From Thermodesulfobacteriota bacterium (GTDB lineage Bacteria; Desulfobacterota; Thermodesulfobacteria; Thermodesulfobacteriales; Thermodesulfobacteriaceae), in assembly GCA_030550555.1 (NCBI GenBank), contig JAUQPD010000041.1, positions 1 to 35,872 of the forward strand: a DNA stretch of 35,872 nt, written 5' to 3'. Shown piece by piece: positions 24,261-32,843 of this stretch. Both the position numbers and the translations under genes were made by a program. Below the pieces are notes generated by a model. It searched no databases and was not told the origin of the DNA. It saw only the letters and a program-made list of their open reading frames with translations. How positions within the stretch are numbered: the first letter of the stretch is position 1; every line of letters begins with the position of its first letter.

Positions 24261-25007
24261 GTGTTTTCAGTCCATCATGCTTTGGTACTTGACAAAAGAA
24301 AGACAAACGAGATAGATTTTCTTGTTGATCTTTTAACACCTCAAGGAAGACTTCGGGTTCTTGCAAAGGGTGCTCAAAAGTCACGAAGACGTTTCTTAAA
24401 TCTTCTTGAAGATTTGACCTATTTGAGGGTTCATCTTAGGAAGCCCTTTAAAGGAATCTATCCCATTTTAGAGTCCGCAGATTTACTTTTTATCTCTGAA
24501 CAGTGTCGAGTGGATCTTCTCAAATTTTATTTTTTTTCCTATGTTGCTGAGATATTGCAGGAGACTGCCTATGGACCACTTGGTTTAAGGGATTTCTATT
24601 TTTTAGTCAGGGTTCTCAAGGAGATTGATGAGAGGCCCTTGAAACTTGTTTATAAAACCTTTTTTGAATATCACTGGTTAAGGATTCAGGGCTTAAAGCC
24701 CTATTTGGAAAGTTGTGTCATCTGTGGGACCCAACCAAAGAGGATTTTTTACTTTCATGTGCCAGCAGGGGGAGTAGTTTGCATTAATTGTGCTCCAGAA
24801 GGTGCAAGGATCTTAGAACGAGAACAAATTGACCTTTTGAGAAAGCTTGTTAGAATAGACAGCTTAAAGAGTATGGAAGAGTTGAATATTGAGCCCCTCA
24901 TAAAGGAGGAAGTAACTAATTTAATTGAAGAGTTTTTTCTATATCATTTGGACATAGAGTCAAAGGCTCTTCCAATTCTGAAAGAGCAATTGTGTAGTTA
25001 TGGATGA
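24261..25007 (+). CDS. recO: DNA repair protein RecO
   Basis: RecO (248 aa), which loads RecA at gaps with RecR. The N-terminal OB fold is recognisable in ALVLDKRKTNEIDFLVDLLT and GRLRVLAKGAQKSRRRF. The zinc site near the C-terminal half is CVICG ... CINCAPEG. The start is GTG 24261; an ATG at 24259 is out of frame. It begins 7 bases after the SurA-like stop and overlaps the LOG-family gene by 8 bases. Confidence 0.88.
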   Translation: MFSVHHALVLDKRKTNEIDFLVDLLTPQGRLRVLAKGAQKSRRRFLNLLEDLTYLRVHLRKPFKGIYPILESADLLFISEQCRVDLLKFYFFSYVAEILQETAYGPLGLRDFYFLVRVLKEIDERPLKLVYKTFFEYHWLRIQGLKPYLESCVICGTQPKRIFYFHVPAGGVVCINCAPEGARILEREQIDLLRKLVRIDSLKSMEELNIEPLIKEEVTNLIEEFFLYHLDIESKALPILKEQLCSYG

Positions 25008-25680
25008 GGGCTTCAAGAGTCGTTTGATCGAAGAGAAACAATATGTTCTTGAGGGACTCCAAGCAAAGGAGTCCTGGCGACTATTTAGGATCCTTGCTGA
25101 GTTTGTGGATGGCTTTGAAGTTCTACCAAAGGTATATCCAGGTGTAACCATATTTGGCTCAGCAAGGACAAGGCCAGAGGAACCAGACTATCAAAAGGCA
25201 GAAGCCTTAGGAAGACTTCTTGTTAAAGCAGGTTTTTCTGTCATTACTGGTGGTGGTCCTGGAATTATGGAAGCTGCAAATAAGGGAGCATCTGAAGCAG
25301 GAGGCTACTCAGTTGGTCTCAATATAAAACTTCCCATGGAACAAGAACCCAATCTCTATGCCAATGTGAAATTAGAGTTTAGATATTTCTTTATTAGGAA
25401 AGTTATGTTAGCCAAGTATTCCGTCGCCTTTGTCTTTTTTCCTGGTGGTTTTGGAACAATGGATGAGATGTTTGAGATATTGACCCTTGTGCAAACTAAG
25501 AAAATTCGCCCAGTACCTATAGTTCTTGTGGATAGGAACTTTTGGAAACCACTATATAACTGGTTTGTCAAATCTTTGATCCCCCAAAATAAGATAAGTC
25601 CATCTGATGTGGAACTATTTAAGATCCTTGATGAGCCTGAAGAGATCGTAAACTATATCAAAGAAAAACTCTGGATCTAA
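25000..25680 (+). CDS. LOG-family Rossmann protein (nucleotide 5'-monophosphate phosphoribohydrolase type)
   Basis: Protein of 226 residues of the LOG/TIGR00730 family, often misannotated as lysine decarboxylase. Motifs are GGGPGIMEAANKGASEAGG and PGGFGTMDEMFEIL, the second containing the conserved PGGxGTxxE. Bacterial and plant relatives cleave the N-glycosidic bond of 5'-monophosphate nucleotides. A specific substrate cannot be read here. The ATG overlaps recO by 8 bases, and pyrB starts 2 bases after its stop, so it is co-transcribed with nucleotide biosynthesis genes. Confidence 0.85.
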   Translation: MDEGFKSRLIEEKQYVLEGLQAKESWRLFRILAEFVDGFEVLPKVYPGVTIFGSARTRPEEPDYQKAEALGRLLVKAGFSVITGGGPGIMEAANKGASEAGGYSVGLNIKLPMEQEPNLYANVKLEFRYFFIRKVMLAKYSVAFVFFPGGFGTMDEMFEILTLVQTKKIRPVPIVLVDRNFWKPLYNWFVKSLIPQNKISPSDVELFKILDEPEEIVNYIKEKLWI

Positions 25681-25682
25681 AT

Positions 25683-26612
25683 ATGCGCCATCTTCTTGAT
25701 ATTTATCACTTAAATAGGGAAGATATAGAGGAAATACTGCTTCTTGCAGAAAACTTGAGAGAGATCCTTCATCGTCCTATACCTAAGGTTCCCACCCTTA
25801 GGGGAAAGTCAGTTCTTCTTCTCTTTTATGAACCCTCAACAAGAACGAAGTTCTCCTTTGAAAAGGCCTGCAAGGTTCTCTCTGCAGATACCCTTAGTTT
25901 TTCTGCAAAAGGAAGTAGTCTTGAGAAAGGAGAAACCCTTCTTGATACAGTTAAGAACCTTCGAGCCTTAGGTGTTGATCTCCTTGTTATAAGGCACTCC
26001 TTCTCAGGAACTCCCCATTTTTTGGCAAACCATTTAGATATACCTGTTGTCAATGCAGGGGATGGAACTCATGAGCATCCCACCCAGGCTCTACTTGATC
26101 TTTTGACCGTAAAGGACAAACTGGGAACTCTTGAAGGATTGAAGGTTGCCATAGTGGGTGACATTAAGCATAGTAGGGTTGCCCATTCGGATATTTTTGG
26201 CTTTCAGAAAATGGGTTCTCGAGTCTTTGTAGCAGGCCCGGCCTATCTCTTGCCTGAAGATAGAGAGATCCCCCTTTACGAATTAAGAAAAGGATATTTT
26301 AGGGTGTGTCTCAATCTCAGGGAGGCCCTTGAGGATGCAGATGTTGTAATTGCTCTTAGAGTTCAGAAGGAAAGACATGGAGATCCTCTTATACCTTCCT
26401 ACAATGAATATGCAGAGTTCTTTGGGCTCAGTCCTCGAATTCTTGAATGGATAAAGGAGGGGGCCCTTCTCATGCATCCTGGTCCTATAAATTGGGGAGT
26501 AGAGCTTTCCCATGAGATGGAACGATATCCCTTTCAGGTCATTCTAGATCAGGTGGAAAATGGAGTAGCTGTAAGGATGGCAGTTCTTCTGAGACTACTT
26601 AGTGGAGAATAG
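25683..26612 (+). CDS. pyrB: Aspartate carbamoyltransferase catalytic subunit
   Basis: Catalytic ATCase (309 aa), making carbamoyl-aspartate from carbamoyl phosphate and aspartate. The carbamoyl-phosphate loop STRTKFSFE lies at 52-60, and the HPTQALLDLLT signature follows in the middle. Other family blocks are VGDIKHSRVAHSDIF and LMHPGPINWGVELS. The regulatory subunit PyrI is not in the window. pyrC follows after 3 bases. In organisms such as Aquifex, the class I dihydroorotase next to PyrB forms a dodecamer with it; that is possible here but is inference. Confidence 0.93.
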   Translation: MRHLLDIYHLNREDIEEILLLAENLREILHRPIPKVPTLRGKSVLLLFYEPSTRTKFSFEKACKVLSADTLSFSAKGSSLEKGETLLDTVKNLRALGVDLLVIRHSFSGTPHFLANHLDIPVVNAGDGTHEHPTQALLDLLTVKDKLGTLEGLKVAIVGDIKHSRVAHSDIFGFQKMGSRVFVAGPAYLLPEDREIPLYELRKGYFRVCLNLREALEDADVVIALRVQKERHGDPLIPSYNEYAEFFGLSPRILEWIKEGALLMHPGPINWGVELSHEMERYPFQVILDQVENGVAVRMAVLLRLLSGE

Positions 26613-26615
26613 GTT

Positions 26616-27887
26616 ATGAGAGTGCTCATAAAGGGTGCTAGACTACTTGATCCTACCTTGAATTTGGACATGACAGGAGATCTTCTTGTTGAGGAAGGCC
26701 ACATTAAGGCTATCTCAAGAAAAATAGAAACTTCAGAAGCGGTAGAACTTATCTCTGGGGAAGGGCTCTATGTTTTTCCAGGTATAGTAGATATCCATGT
26801 TCATTTAAGGGAGCCAGGCGAAGAGTGGAAAGAGGACATAGAAAGTGGCACAAGAGCTGCTCTCCATGGCGGAATAACAAGAGTTGCCTGTATGCCTAAT
26901 ACGAAGCCACCAAATGATAGACCTGAGGTAACTACATATATCCTTGAGCAGGCAAGAGAAAAGGCCTGGGTAAAAGTATACCCCATAGCTTGTATAACTA
27001 AGGGCCAAGAGGGAAAAGAACTTACTGAATTTGGAAGACTAAAGAGAGCTGGAGCTTGTGGAGTGTCTGATGACGGTAAATGGGTTTCTGATTCCTCTAT
27101 CATGAAAAGAGCATTACTTTATGCTAAACAGTTGGACTTGCCTGTGATCTCTCATTGTGAGGATCACTCCCTAAGTAGGGGTGGACAGATAAATGAGGGG
27201 ATTCTATCTGCTAAACTTGGGCTTCGAGGAGTTTCCTTTTCTTCTGAAACTATAGCGGTAGTTAGAGATCTTCTCCTTGCCAAAGAGACAAAGGCACCCC
27301 TTCATCTTGCCCATCTTTCTGTAAAAGAGAATATTCCCTTTCTACGCTGGGCAAAGGAAGAGGGTATTCCCTTTTCCGCAGAGACCTGTCCCCACTATTT
27401 CACCTTTACTGAGAAAGAGGTGGATGGATACAATACAAGTGCCAAGGTCAATCCACCTCTCCGGACAGATGAGGATGTAATTGCTATTAAGGAGGCCCTT
27501 AAGGAGGGACTCATTGAGGTCATCGCAAGTGATCATGCACCCCACAGTCCATTAGAAAAGGATATAGAGTTTGAATTAGCTAGTTTCGGAATGATAGGAC
27601 TTGAGTTTCTGCTTCCCTTAAGTTTTAATCTTGTTAGAGAAGGGCTTCTAACCCCTCTAACGCTTCTAAGCTACCTAATTACCAATCCTTCAAAGGTTCT
27701 TCGAATTGAGCCTCCTATGCTCAAAGAAGGCAGTCTTGCAGAGTTTGTTCTCTTTGATCCTGAAGAGGAATGGGAAGTGACAGAAGAAAAGATTCAATCA
27801 AAAAGCAAAAACACCCCTCTTCTTGGAAGGAGACTGAAGGGAAAAGTAAAAGGTGTTTTCCTCGGAAACAAACGATACCTCTTTTAG
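26616..27887 (+). CDS. pyrC: Dihydroorotase (class I)
   Basis: Amidohydrolase of 423 residues catalysing ring closure of carbamoyl-aspartate. The metal-binding HxH is in DIHVHLREPGEEWKED (near residues 60-70), then GVSDDGKW supplies the Asp found in the class I enzymes, SHCEDHSLS and HLAHLSVKE carry further ligands, and SDHAPHSPLEKD ends with the catalytic Asp. Long length and the SDDG block favour class I (Aquifex/Bacillus type) over the E. coli type. It is the last gene of the operon from 19639; a weak CCCT/AGGG inverted repeat lies downstream at about 27974-27984. Confidence 0.93.
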   Translation: MRVLIKGARLLDPTLNLDMTGDLLVEEGHIKAISRKIETSEAVELISGEGLYVFPGIVDIHVHLREPGEEWKEDIESGTRAALHGGITRVACMPNTKPPNDRPEVTTYILEQAREKAWVKVYPIACITKGQEGKELTEFGRLKRAGACGVSDDGKWVSDSSIMKRALLYAKQLDLPVISHCEDHSLSRGGQINEGILSAKLGLRGVSFSSETIAVVRDLLLAKETKAPLHLAHLSVKENIPFLRWAKEEGIPFSAETCPHYFTFTEKEVDGYNTSAKVNPPLRTDEDVIAIKEALKEGLIEVIASDHAPHSPLEKDIEFELASFGMIGLEFLLPLSFNLVREGLLTPLTLLSYLITNPSKVLRIEPPMLKEGSLAEFVLFDPEEEWEVTEEKIQSKSKNTPLLGRRLKGKVKGVFLGNKRYLF

Positions 27888-28079
27888 TTAATCTCCTTCA
27901 ATAGTGTCTTTTTTCATGCAGTGTATAAAAAAAAAACAACAAACTTTGATAACACCCCCTTCTTTAAACTCCCCTCAGTCAGGGATTTAGCTGTCCTTTT
28001 TCATTGGCATAAATTTTGATATTACAATTTATAAAAGATTTGATGGGAGATCAAGGGAGAGATCTTGAGGGGTATGCTT
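27888..28079. other. Spacer between pyrC and lpxC with promoter signals
   Basis: 192 bases with a 10-A run near 27930 and no gene. A weak promoter TTGGCA at 28004-28009 and TTTATA at 28028-28033 (18-base spacer) lies ahead of lpxC. Confidence 0.3.
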
Positions 28080-28979
28080 ATGGAGTATCAGAGGACGGTA
28101 GCTGAGAGAGTTTGTTTTGAAGGTGAGGGCATTTTTACTGGTCAAGAAATTCGGGTTGAGATATGTCCTTTGCGGGAGAATGAGGGAATTGTTTTTGAGA
28201 GGGCAGATCTCCCAGGAAAGCCAAGGATTAAGCTATCTCCAGAGGTAGTCTATGGTCTTGACGGTGCGGTTTTAATTTCAGATGGAGACATCACCATAAC
28301 CTTAATTGAGCATCTTCTATCAGCCCTTCATGGTCTTGCAATAGATAATGCCCTTATTAGGGTTTATGGTGAAGAGATTCCCCTACTTGATGGCTCAGCC
28401 TTTCCAATAGTTAGAAAGATTCAAGAGAAGGGTTATCTCTATTTACCAGCCTTGAGAAAAAGATATAGATTGAAAAGGCCTTTTGAGATGATTAATGGTG
28501 TGGGAAAAATTCAGTTTTTTCCCGCAAATCAATTGAAGATTTTTGCCAAAATTAATTTTGATCATCCAATAATAGGTGAACAGAGCTATGCTTTTACTAT
28601 GAGTCAGATCGAATATTTAAGGGAGATTTCCTTTGCAAGGACCTTTGGATTTAAGACACTTCTTGAGGAGCGGAGACAAAAGGGAATCCTAAAGGGAGGA
28701 AGTCTTTCAAATGCCATTGTGATAGATGAAAAGGGAGTTTTGAATGAGGAGGGCCTGAGGACACCTGATGAATTTGTCAGACATAAGATCCTCGACATAA
28801 TCGGTGATCTCTACTGCCTTGGCAAAGGTTTGATTGCAGAAGTTCAAGCAGAGGCTTCTGGACATAAACTTCATATAGATGCGATAAAGACCCTTTATAG
28901 AGGCGGATATTTAGAGGAGGTTGAGACAAGAGCCCTAACTTTTTTCTGGGTAAAGATGAGAAAGCGAGTTAATCGATAA
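28080..28979 (+). CDS. lpxC: UDP-3-O-acyl-N-acetylglucosamine deacetylase
   Basis: Zinc deacetylase committing to lipid A synthesis (299 aa). The first zinc His is in LIEHLLSALHGL, the other two ligands are in RHKILDIIGDLYCLG (His and Asp), and the catalytic SGHKLHID follows. I use ATG 28080 because GAGGGG is 7 bases upstream, and MEYQRTVAERVCFEGEGIFT aligns with the usual LpxC N-terminus; ATG 28074 and TTG 28065 are less likely. The 3' end overlaps the L,D-transpeptidase gene by 11 bases in convergent orientation. Presence of lpxC is strong evidence for a lipid-A outer membrane. Confidence 0.93.
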   Translation: MEYQRTVAERVCFEGEGIFTGQEIRVEICPLRENEGIVFERADLPGKPRIKLSPEVVYGLDGAVLISDGDITITLIEHLLSALHGLAIDNALIRVYGEEIPLLDGSAFPIVRKIQEKGYLYLPALRKRYRLKRPFEMINGVGKIQFFPANQLKIFAKINFDHPIIGEQSYAFTMSQIEYLREISFARTFGFKTLLEERRQKGILKGGSLSNAIVIDEKGVLNEEGLRTPDEFVRHKILDIIGDLYCLGKGLIAEVQAEASGHKLHIDAIKTLYRGGYLEEVETRALTFFWVKMRKRVNR

Positions 28980-29892
28980 TTCTACCAATTTCATAGATCC
29001 TCCCGTCTAATTTTTCTAAGGCAAGATCTAATTTAAGAAGGTCAATCTGGTATTTCTTCTCCTCTTTTGCTAAGAGAGTGTCGAGACGATTAAGGATATA
29101 TCTTAGGGGATTGGTTATGCGATTTTCTACATCAGGATAGGGTTGAAGAAAGATTTTACTATCTTGGATTCCGATCTTAAGAGGGTCATACACGATATAG
29201 ACAGGAGTTTTAATGGGGACAGAGCGAAAAAGGAATTCTATATGTTCGTCATAGAGTCTAAAACAGCCGTGAGTAGTTCTTCTTCCCACACTTGGTGGTT
29301 TATTGGTGCCATGAATAGCATATAAGCCTCTATCAAGGTAAAGGGCATAGTTTCCCAAAGGATTATCTGGTCCTGGGGGAACTACCTTTGGAAGAGTGGG
29401 GTCTTCTGCCCTTATTGACTCAGTGGGATACCAGGTAGGACGTGCTCTTTTTGCCTTTATAAAGTATTTTCCTTCAGGAGGAAGTTTTCCTGGAACTCCT
29501 ATTCCAATTGGGAAGACCCAAAGAGATCCTCTTCTGAAATAGTATAATCGCATTTCAGGAAGATTAATTACGATATACTCGGGATGAGGAAAATGGTAGT
29601 AGAGAGGAAAGAGGACCTTGTGTGGAATAGTTATTTCAGTTCCTGCCTTTGGAATCCAAGGATCAATTCCAGGGTTTGCAAGTAAAAGATTCTGATAACC
29701 TACTCTAAATCTCACTGCAATTTCAACTAGTGTCTCGTTCTCCTGAAGAGTATAGCGGTGATCATTGAAATAAATTACCTTTCTCGGGAGAACCTTTGTA
29801 GAAAGAAGCTCAGTTCTGCCTTGTGAGACCGCTAAACTAAGATAGAATAATAGGAATACCGTAAGGGGGGAAAATATATGAGATTTCCGCAT
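28969..29892 (-). CDS. LysM-L,D-transpeptidase (YkuD family)
   Basis: Exported protein of 307 residues. A signal peptide (about 1-24) precedes a LysM-type peptidoglycan-binding domain at about 45-95 (ENETLVEIAVRFRVGYQNLL). The YkuD catalytic domain follows, with IHGTNKPPS and the nucleophile block THGCFRLYD, in place of the more common SHGC. It makes 3-3 cross-links or attaches proteins to peptidoglycan. The ATG at 29892 lies inside the coding start of the divergent cysteine-synthase fusion gene: the two start codons overlap by 15 bases. The ribosome site (AAGG) is unusually close to the ATG. Confidence 0.88.
   Translation of the reverse strand: MRKSHIFSPLTVFLLFYLSLAVSQGRTELLSTKVLPRKVIYFNDHRYTLQENETLVEIAVRFRVGYQNLLLANPGIDPWIPKAGTEITIPHKVLFPLYYHFPHPEYIVINLPEMRLYYFRRGSLWVFPIGIGVPGKLPPEGKYFIKAKRARPTWYPTESIRAEDPTLPKVVPPGPDNPLGNYALYLDRGLYAIHGTNKPPSVGRRTTHGCFRLYDEHIEFLFRSVPIKTPVYIVYDPLKIGIQDSKIFLQPYPDVENRITNPLRYILNRLDTLLAKEEKKYQIDLLKLDLALEKLDGRIYEIGRIID
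29821..29848 (+). promoter_or_regulatory. Promoter of the cysteine synthase fusion gene
   Basis: TTGTGA at 29821-29826, a 16-base spacer and TAGAAT at 29843-29848. It is located within the first codons of the L,D-transpeptidase gene on the other strand. AAGGGGGG precedes the ATG at 29878 by 7 bases. Confidence 0.45.
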
Positions 29893-32202
29893 ATCCTTGC
29901 CAAAATAGGTAATACTCCAATTGTTAAACTAAATAAGTTAAAAGTCAAGAGTGGAGTTGAGATCTGGGGAAAACTTGAGGGACAAAATCCTGGCGGATCA
30001 ATAAAGGACCGAATTGCTCTTTCAATGATTGAGGATGCTGAAAAAAGAGGTCTTCTCACTCCAGAAAAGATAGTGATTGAGGCATCAAGTGGTAACACAG
30101 GGATAGGCCTTGCCATGGTCTGTTCAGCTAAGGGTTATAGATGTGTCATAGCGATGCCCGAGTCAGTTTCAGTTGAAAGAAGAAAGGTTATGAAGGCCTT
30201 TGGAGCAGAAATCATTCTTACACCTGCCCATAAGGGAACTGATGGTGCTATAGAATTTGTCTATGATCTTGTAAGAGCAGAACCAGAAAAATACTTTTGC
30301 CCTGATCAGTTCAATAATCCTGCAAATTGGAGGACCCATTATCTCACAACTGGTCCAGAGATCTGGAGACAAACAGAGGGTAAAGTAAGTTATGTGGTTT
30401 GCGGGCTTGGCACAACGGGAACTGCTATGGGGATTGCAAGGTTTGCCTTAGAAAAGGGTTTACCCTTTAAAGTCGTAGGTATTGAACCCTATCCAGGCCA
30501 TAGAATTCAGGGTCTAAAGAATATGAAAGAGTCTTTTCCTCCTGGGATCTTTGATCGTAAGCTTTTGCATAAGATAATTAATGTTGATGATGAGTCTGCC
30601 TATGAGATGGCAAGATGGCTTGCCAGAAAAGAGGGAATTTTTGTAGGAATAAGTTCTGGGGCAGCCCTTGCAGGGGCCCTCGAGTTGGCAAAGGAACTCG
30701 ATGAAGGACTTATCGTAGTTATCTTTCCTGATCATGGAGAACGTTATCTTTCTACACCCCTTTGGACCTTTGAAGAGGAAAGGAAACAGAGTGAACTTAT
30801 CCTCTATAACACATTAACCCAGAAGAAAGAGCCCTTCATTCCTAAGGAACCACCTGTTGTTAAGATCTATACCTGTGGACCTACTCTAAACAGAAGGCCT
30901 CACCTTGGCCTTTATCGGAGGCTTCTAACTGTTGATATACTTAAGAGATTTCTAAAACTAAAGGGCTATAGGCCCTATCATGTAGTCAATCTTACTGATT
31001 TTGATGACAAAACCATTCAGACTGCCCTTGAACTAGAGAAAAGCTTAAAAGACCTCACCAATGAGGTAGAAAGACAATTTAGAGAGGATCTTGCCTTCTT
31101 GAGGATAGAAGAGGCAGATCTATTTCCGAGGGTTAGCGAACATTTGGAAGAGATGAAGGATCTTGCCTTTAGACTTTTTGAACAGCATAAGGCCTATGAG
31201 CGATTCTCTGCACTCTACTTTGATGTTTCCAGGTTTCCTGACTATGGTAGACTCACAAAGATTGATCTTAAGGCTCTCAAAAGTGGATATGTAGTGGATC
31301 AAGAGGACTATGAGAAAGAAGAACCCTATGACTTTGCTCTTCTAAAAAGGGTGCATATTTTAGAGATGAAGGCAGGATATTTTTTGGATACCCCTATTGG
31401 CAGAGTAAGACCTACGTGGCATATTCATTGTGCTTGCCTTGCATTAAAATACTTAGGTGAAAACTTTGATATCTACACAAGTGGTAAAGATCTTCTCTTT
31501 CCCCATCATGAAAACACAAGGGCAGTTGCCAAGGCCCTAACTGGTAAGGAACTTGCTAATTATTGGATCCATACCGAACTCACTTATTATGAGGGAAAAA
31601 AACTCTCTTCAGAAAGGAGAATAACAATTGAAGAGATAAAAGACCGCAGATTTGACGGAAGGGCTCTTCGTCTTTATATGCTTCAGTGTCACTACAGCAG
31701 TCCCTTCAATTTCTGTTGGAAAGCCCTTGAAGATGCCAAAAGAGTTCTCGACAGAGTAGAAACCTATCTCGCCTATTTAATGATAGCACCAGAGAAAATG
31801 CTTTCAGAAGGAGACAGAGAGGAGCTCTGGAAAAAACTTGAAAAAACTGAACAGATTTTTTATCAGGCTTTGGGAGATAACCTAAATACTCCTCTTGCAA
31901 TATCAGAATTAATCGGATTTTTGAAGGAACTCTATAGGAGAGCAGAGAAGGGTTTTCCTGCTGGGTTTAAAGAAAAACTCTTTGAAAAACTAAGGGAGTT
32001 CAATAGTGTTTTGCAAATCTTTCTCTTTCCAAGAGAAATGGAGAGTGAGGAAGTCACAAGCCTTGCTCAAAAGAGAGATGAGGCAAAACGAAGAGGAGAC
32101 TTTGAGACCGCAGATAAGATCAGAGAAGAACTTCAAAATAGAGGATTTAAGGTCTATGACACTCAAGAAGGCACAAAAGTTCTCCTCTTTTCTGAAGATT
32201 GA
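29878..32202 (+). CDS. Fusion: CysM-like cysteine synthase + cysteinyl-tRNA-synthetase-like domain
   Basis: A single 774-residue frame. Residues 1 to about 300 are a PLP cysteine synthase: GQNPGGSIKDR with Lys43, EASSGNTGIGLA, and GLGTTGTAMGIARF, closest to CysM-type enzymes. Residues about 305-774 are a full CysRS fold: LYNTLTQKKEPF, YTCGPT with Cys333, NLTDFDDKTI, WHIHCAC with Cys518, FPHHEN with His543, and a C-terminal helix (FETADKIREELQNRG). The CysRS catalytic signatures are altered: HIGH reads HLGL (342-345), KMSKS reads KLSSE (575-579), the fourth zinc ligand (E. coli Glu238) is Thr547, and E. coli His224 is Tyr533. It could be a true but odd CysRS or a repurposed cysteine ligase. 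Strong ribosome site AAGGGGGG. Confidence 0.88.
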   Translation: MRFPHILAKIGNTPIVKLNKLKVKSGVEIWGKLEGQNPGGSIKDRIALSMIEDAEKRGLLTPEKIVIEASSGNTGIGLAMVCSAKGYRCVIAMPESVSVERRKVMKAFGAEIILTPAHKGTDGAIEFVYDLVRAEPEKYFCPDQFNNPANWRTHYLTTGPEIWRQTEGKVSYVVCGLGTTGTAMGIARFALEKGLPFKVVGIEPYPGHRIQGLKNMKESFPPGIFDRKLLHKIINVDDESAYEMARWLARKEGIFVGISSGAALAGALELAKELDEGLIVVIFPDHGERYLSTPLWTFEEERKQSELILYNTLTQKKEPFIPKEPPVVKIYTCGPTLNRRPHLGLYRRLLTVDILKRFLKLKGYRPYHVVNLTDFDDKTIQTALELEKSLKDLTNEVERQFREDLAFLRIEEADLFPRVSEHLEEMKDLAFRLFEQHKAYERFSALYFDVSRFPDYGRLTKIDLKALKSGYVVDQEDYEKEEPYDFALLKRVHILEMKAGYFLDTPIGRVRPTWHIHCACLALKYLGENFDIYTSGKDLLFPHHENTRAVAKALTGKELANYWIHTELTYYEGKKLSSERRITIEEIKDRRFDGRALRLYMLQCHYSSPFNFCWKALEDAKRVLDRVETYLAYLMIAPEKMLSEGDREELWKKLEKTEQIFYQALGDNLNTPLAISELIGFLKELYRRAEKGFPAGFKEKLFEKLREFNSVLQIFLFPREMESEEVTSLAQKRDEAKRRGDFETADKIREELQNRGFKVYDTQEGTKVLLFSED
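29920..29948 (-). promoter_or_regulatory. Promoter of the L,D-transpeptidase gene
   Basis: On the minus strand TTGACT, a 17-base spacer and AACAAT, located within the 5' coding part of the fusion gene. Confidence 0.4.
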
Positions 32203-32842
32203 TCAACTTCTTTTAGAAATCTATGAAAAACTATTCAAAGCATTTGGGCCTCAAGGTTGGTGGCCTGCAGAAACTCCCTTTGAAGTATGTATCGGAGCAA
32301 TCCTAACACAGAACACAAACTGGCAAAACGTAGAAAAAGCTATCAGGAACCTAAAGCAAATGAACCTTCTTGAGCCAGTAAAGCTCTATCAACTTCCCCT
32401 TGATGAACTTGCTCAAATTATTCGCCCTTGCGGCTATTACAATATAAAAGCAAAAAGACTTAAGAATTTTCTTACCTTTCTTTTTAAAGAATATAAGGGA
32501 GAGCTCTTTAAAATGGCAGAGGAGGAAACTCAGGTCCTGAGAGAGAAACTACTTTCTGTCAAAGGCTTAGGACCTGAGACCGTTGATTCGATCCTCCTAT
32601 ATGCCCTGGAGAGACCTGTATTTGTTGTAGATGCTTATACTTACAGAATTTTTTTTAGACATCACTTTATCCCCGAAGAGATATCTTATGAAGAGCTAAG
32701 GTCCTTTTTTGAGACAAACCTCCCACCTGATGTAGCCCTTTTTAAAGAGTATCACGCACTGATTGTTGCCTGTGGTAAAACCTACTGCAAAAAAGCAACT
32801 CCCCTCTGCTCTACTTGCCCCCTTCAGGGAATCAGTAGATAG
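32156..32842 (+). CDS. HhH-GPD DNA glycosylase of the endonuclease III superfamily (MagIII-like)
   Basis: Base-excision repair protein of 228 residues. The HhH region is VKGLGPETVDSILLYALERP, and the catalytic Asp is in FVVDAYTYR. At the position of the EndoIII lyase Lys there is Glu (GPET), so the enzyme is probably a monofunctional glycosylase of the MagIII type and not a lyase. Four Cys at the C-terminus (C-x4-C-x6-C-x2-C in ACGKTYCKKATPLCSTCPL) would bind an iron-sulfur cluster. I choose ATG 32156, inside the previous gene (47-base overlap); an upstream 32006 frame start lies fully in the fusion gene. The overlap suggests coupling. Confidence 0.8.
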   Translation: MTLKKAQKFSSFLKIDQLLLEIYEKLFKAFGPQGWWPAETPFEVCIGAILTQNTNWQNVEKAIRNLKQMNLLEPVKLYQLPLDELAQIIRPCGYYNIKAKRLKNFLTFLFKEYKGELFKMAEEETQVLREKLLSVKGLGPETVDSILLYALERPVFVVDAYTYRIFFRHHFIPEEISYEELRSFFETNLPPDVALFKEYHALIVACGKTYCKKATPLCSTCPLQGISR

Positions 32843-32843
32843 G

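Noticed and set aside
27974-27984. Terminator after pyrC (CCCT/AGGG)
   Set aside because: Stem is only 4 bp and lacks a T-run directly after it.
28065-28079. lpxC start at TTG 28065 or ATG 28074
   Set aside because: ATG 28080 has the best-placed GAGGGG and matches the family N-terminus.
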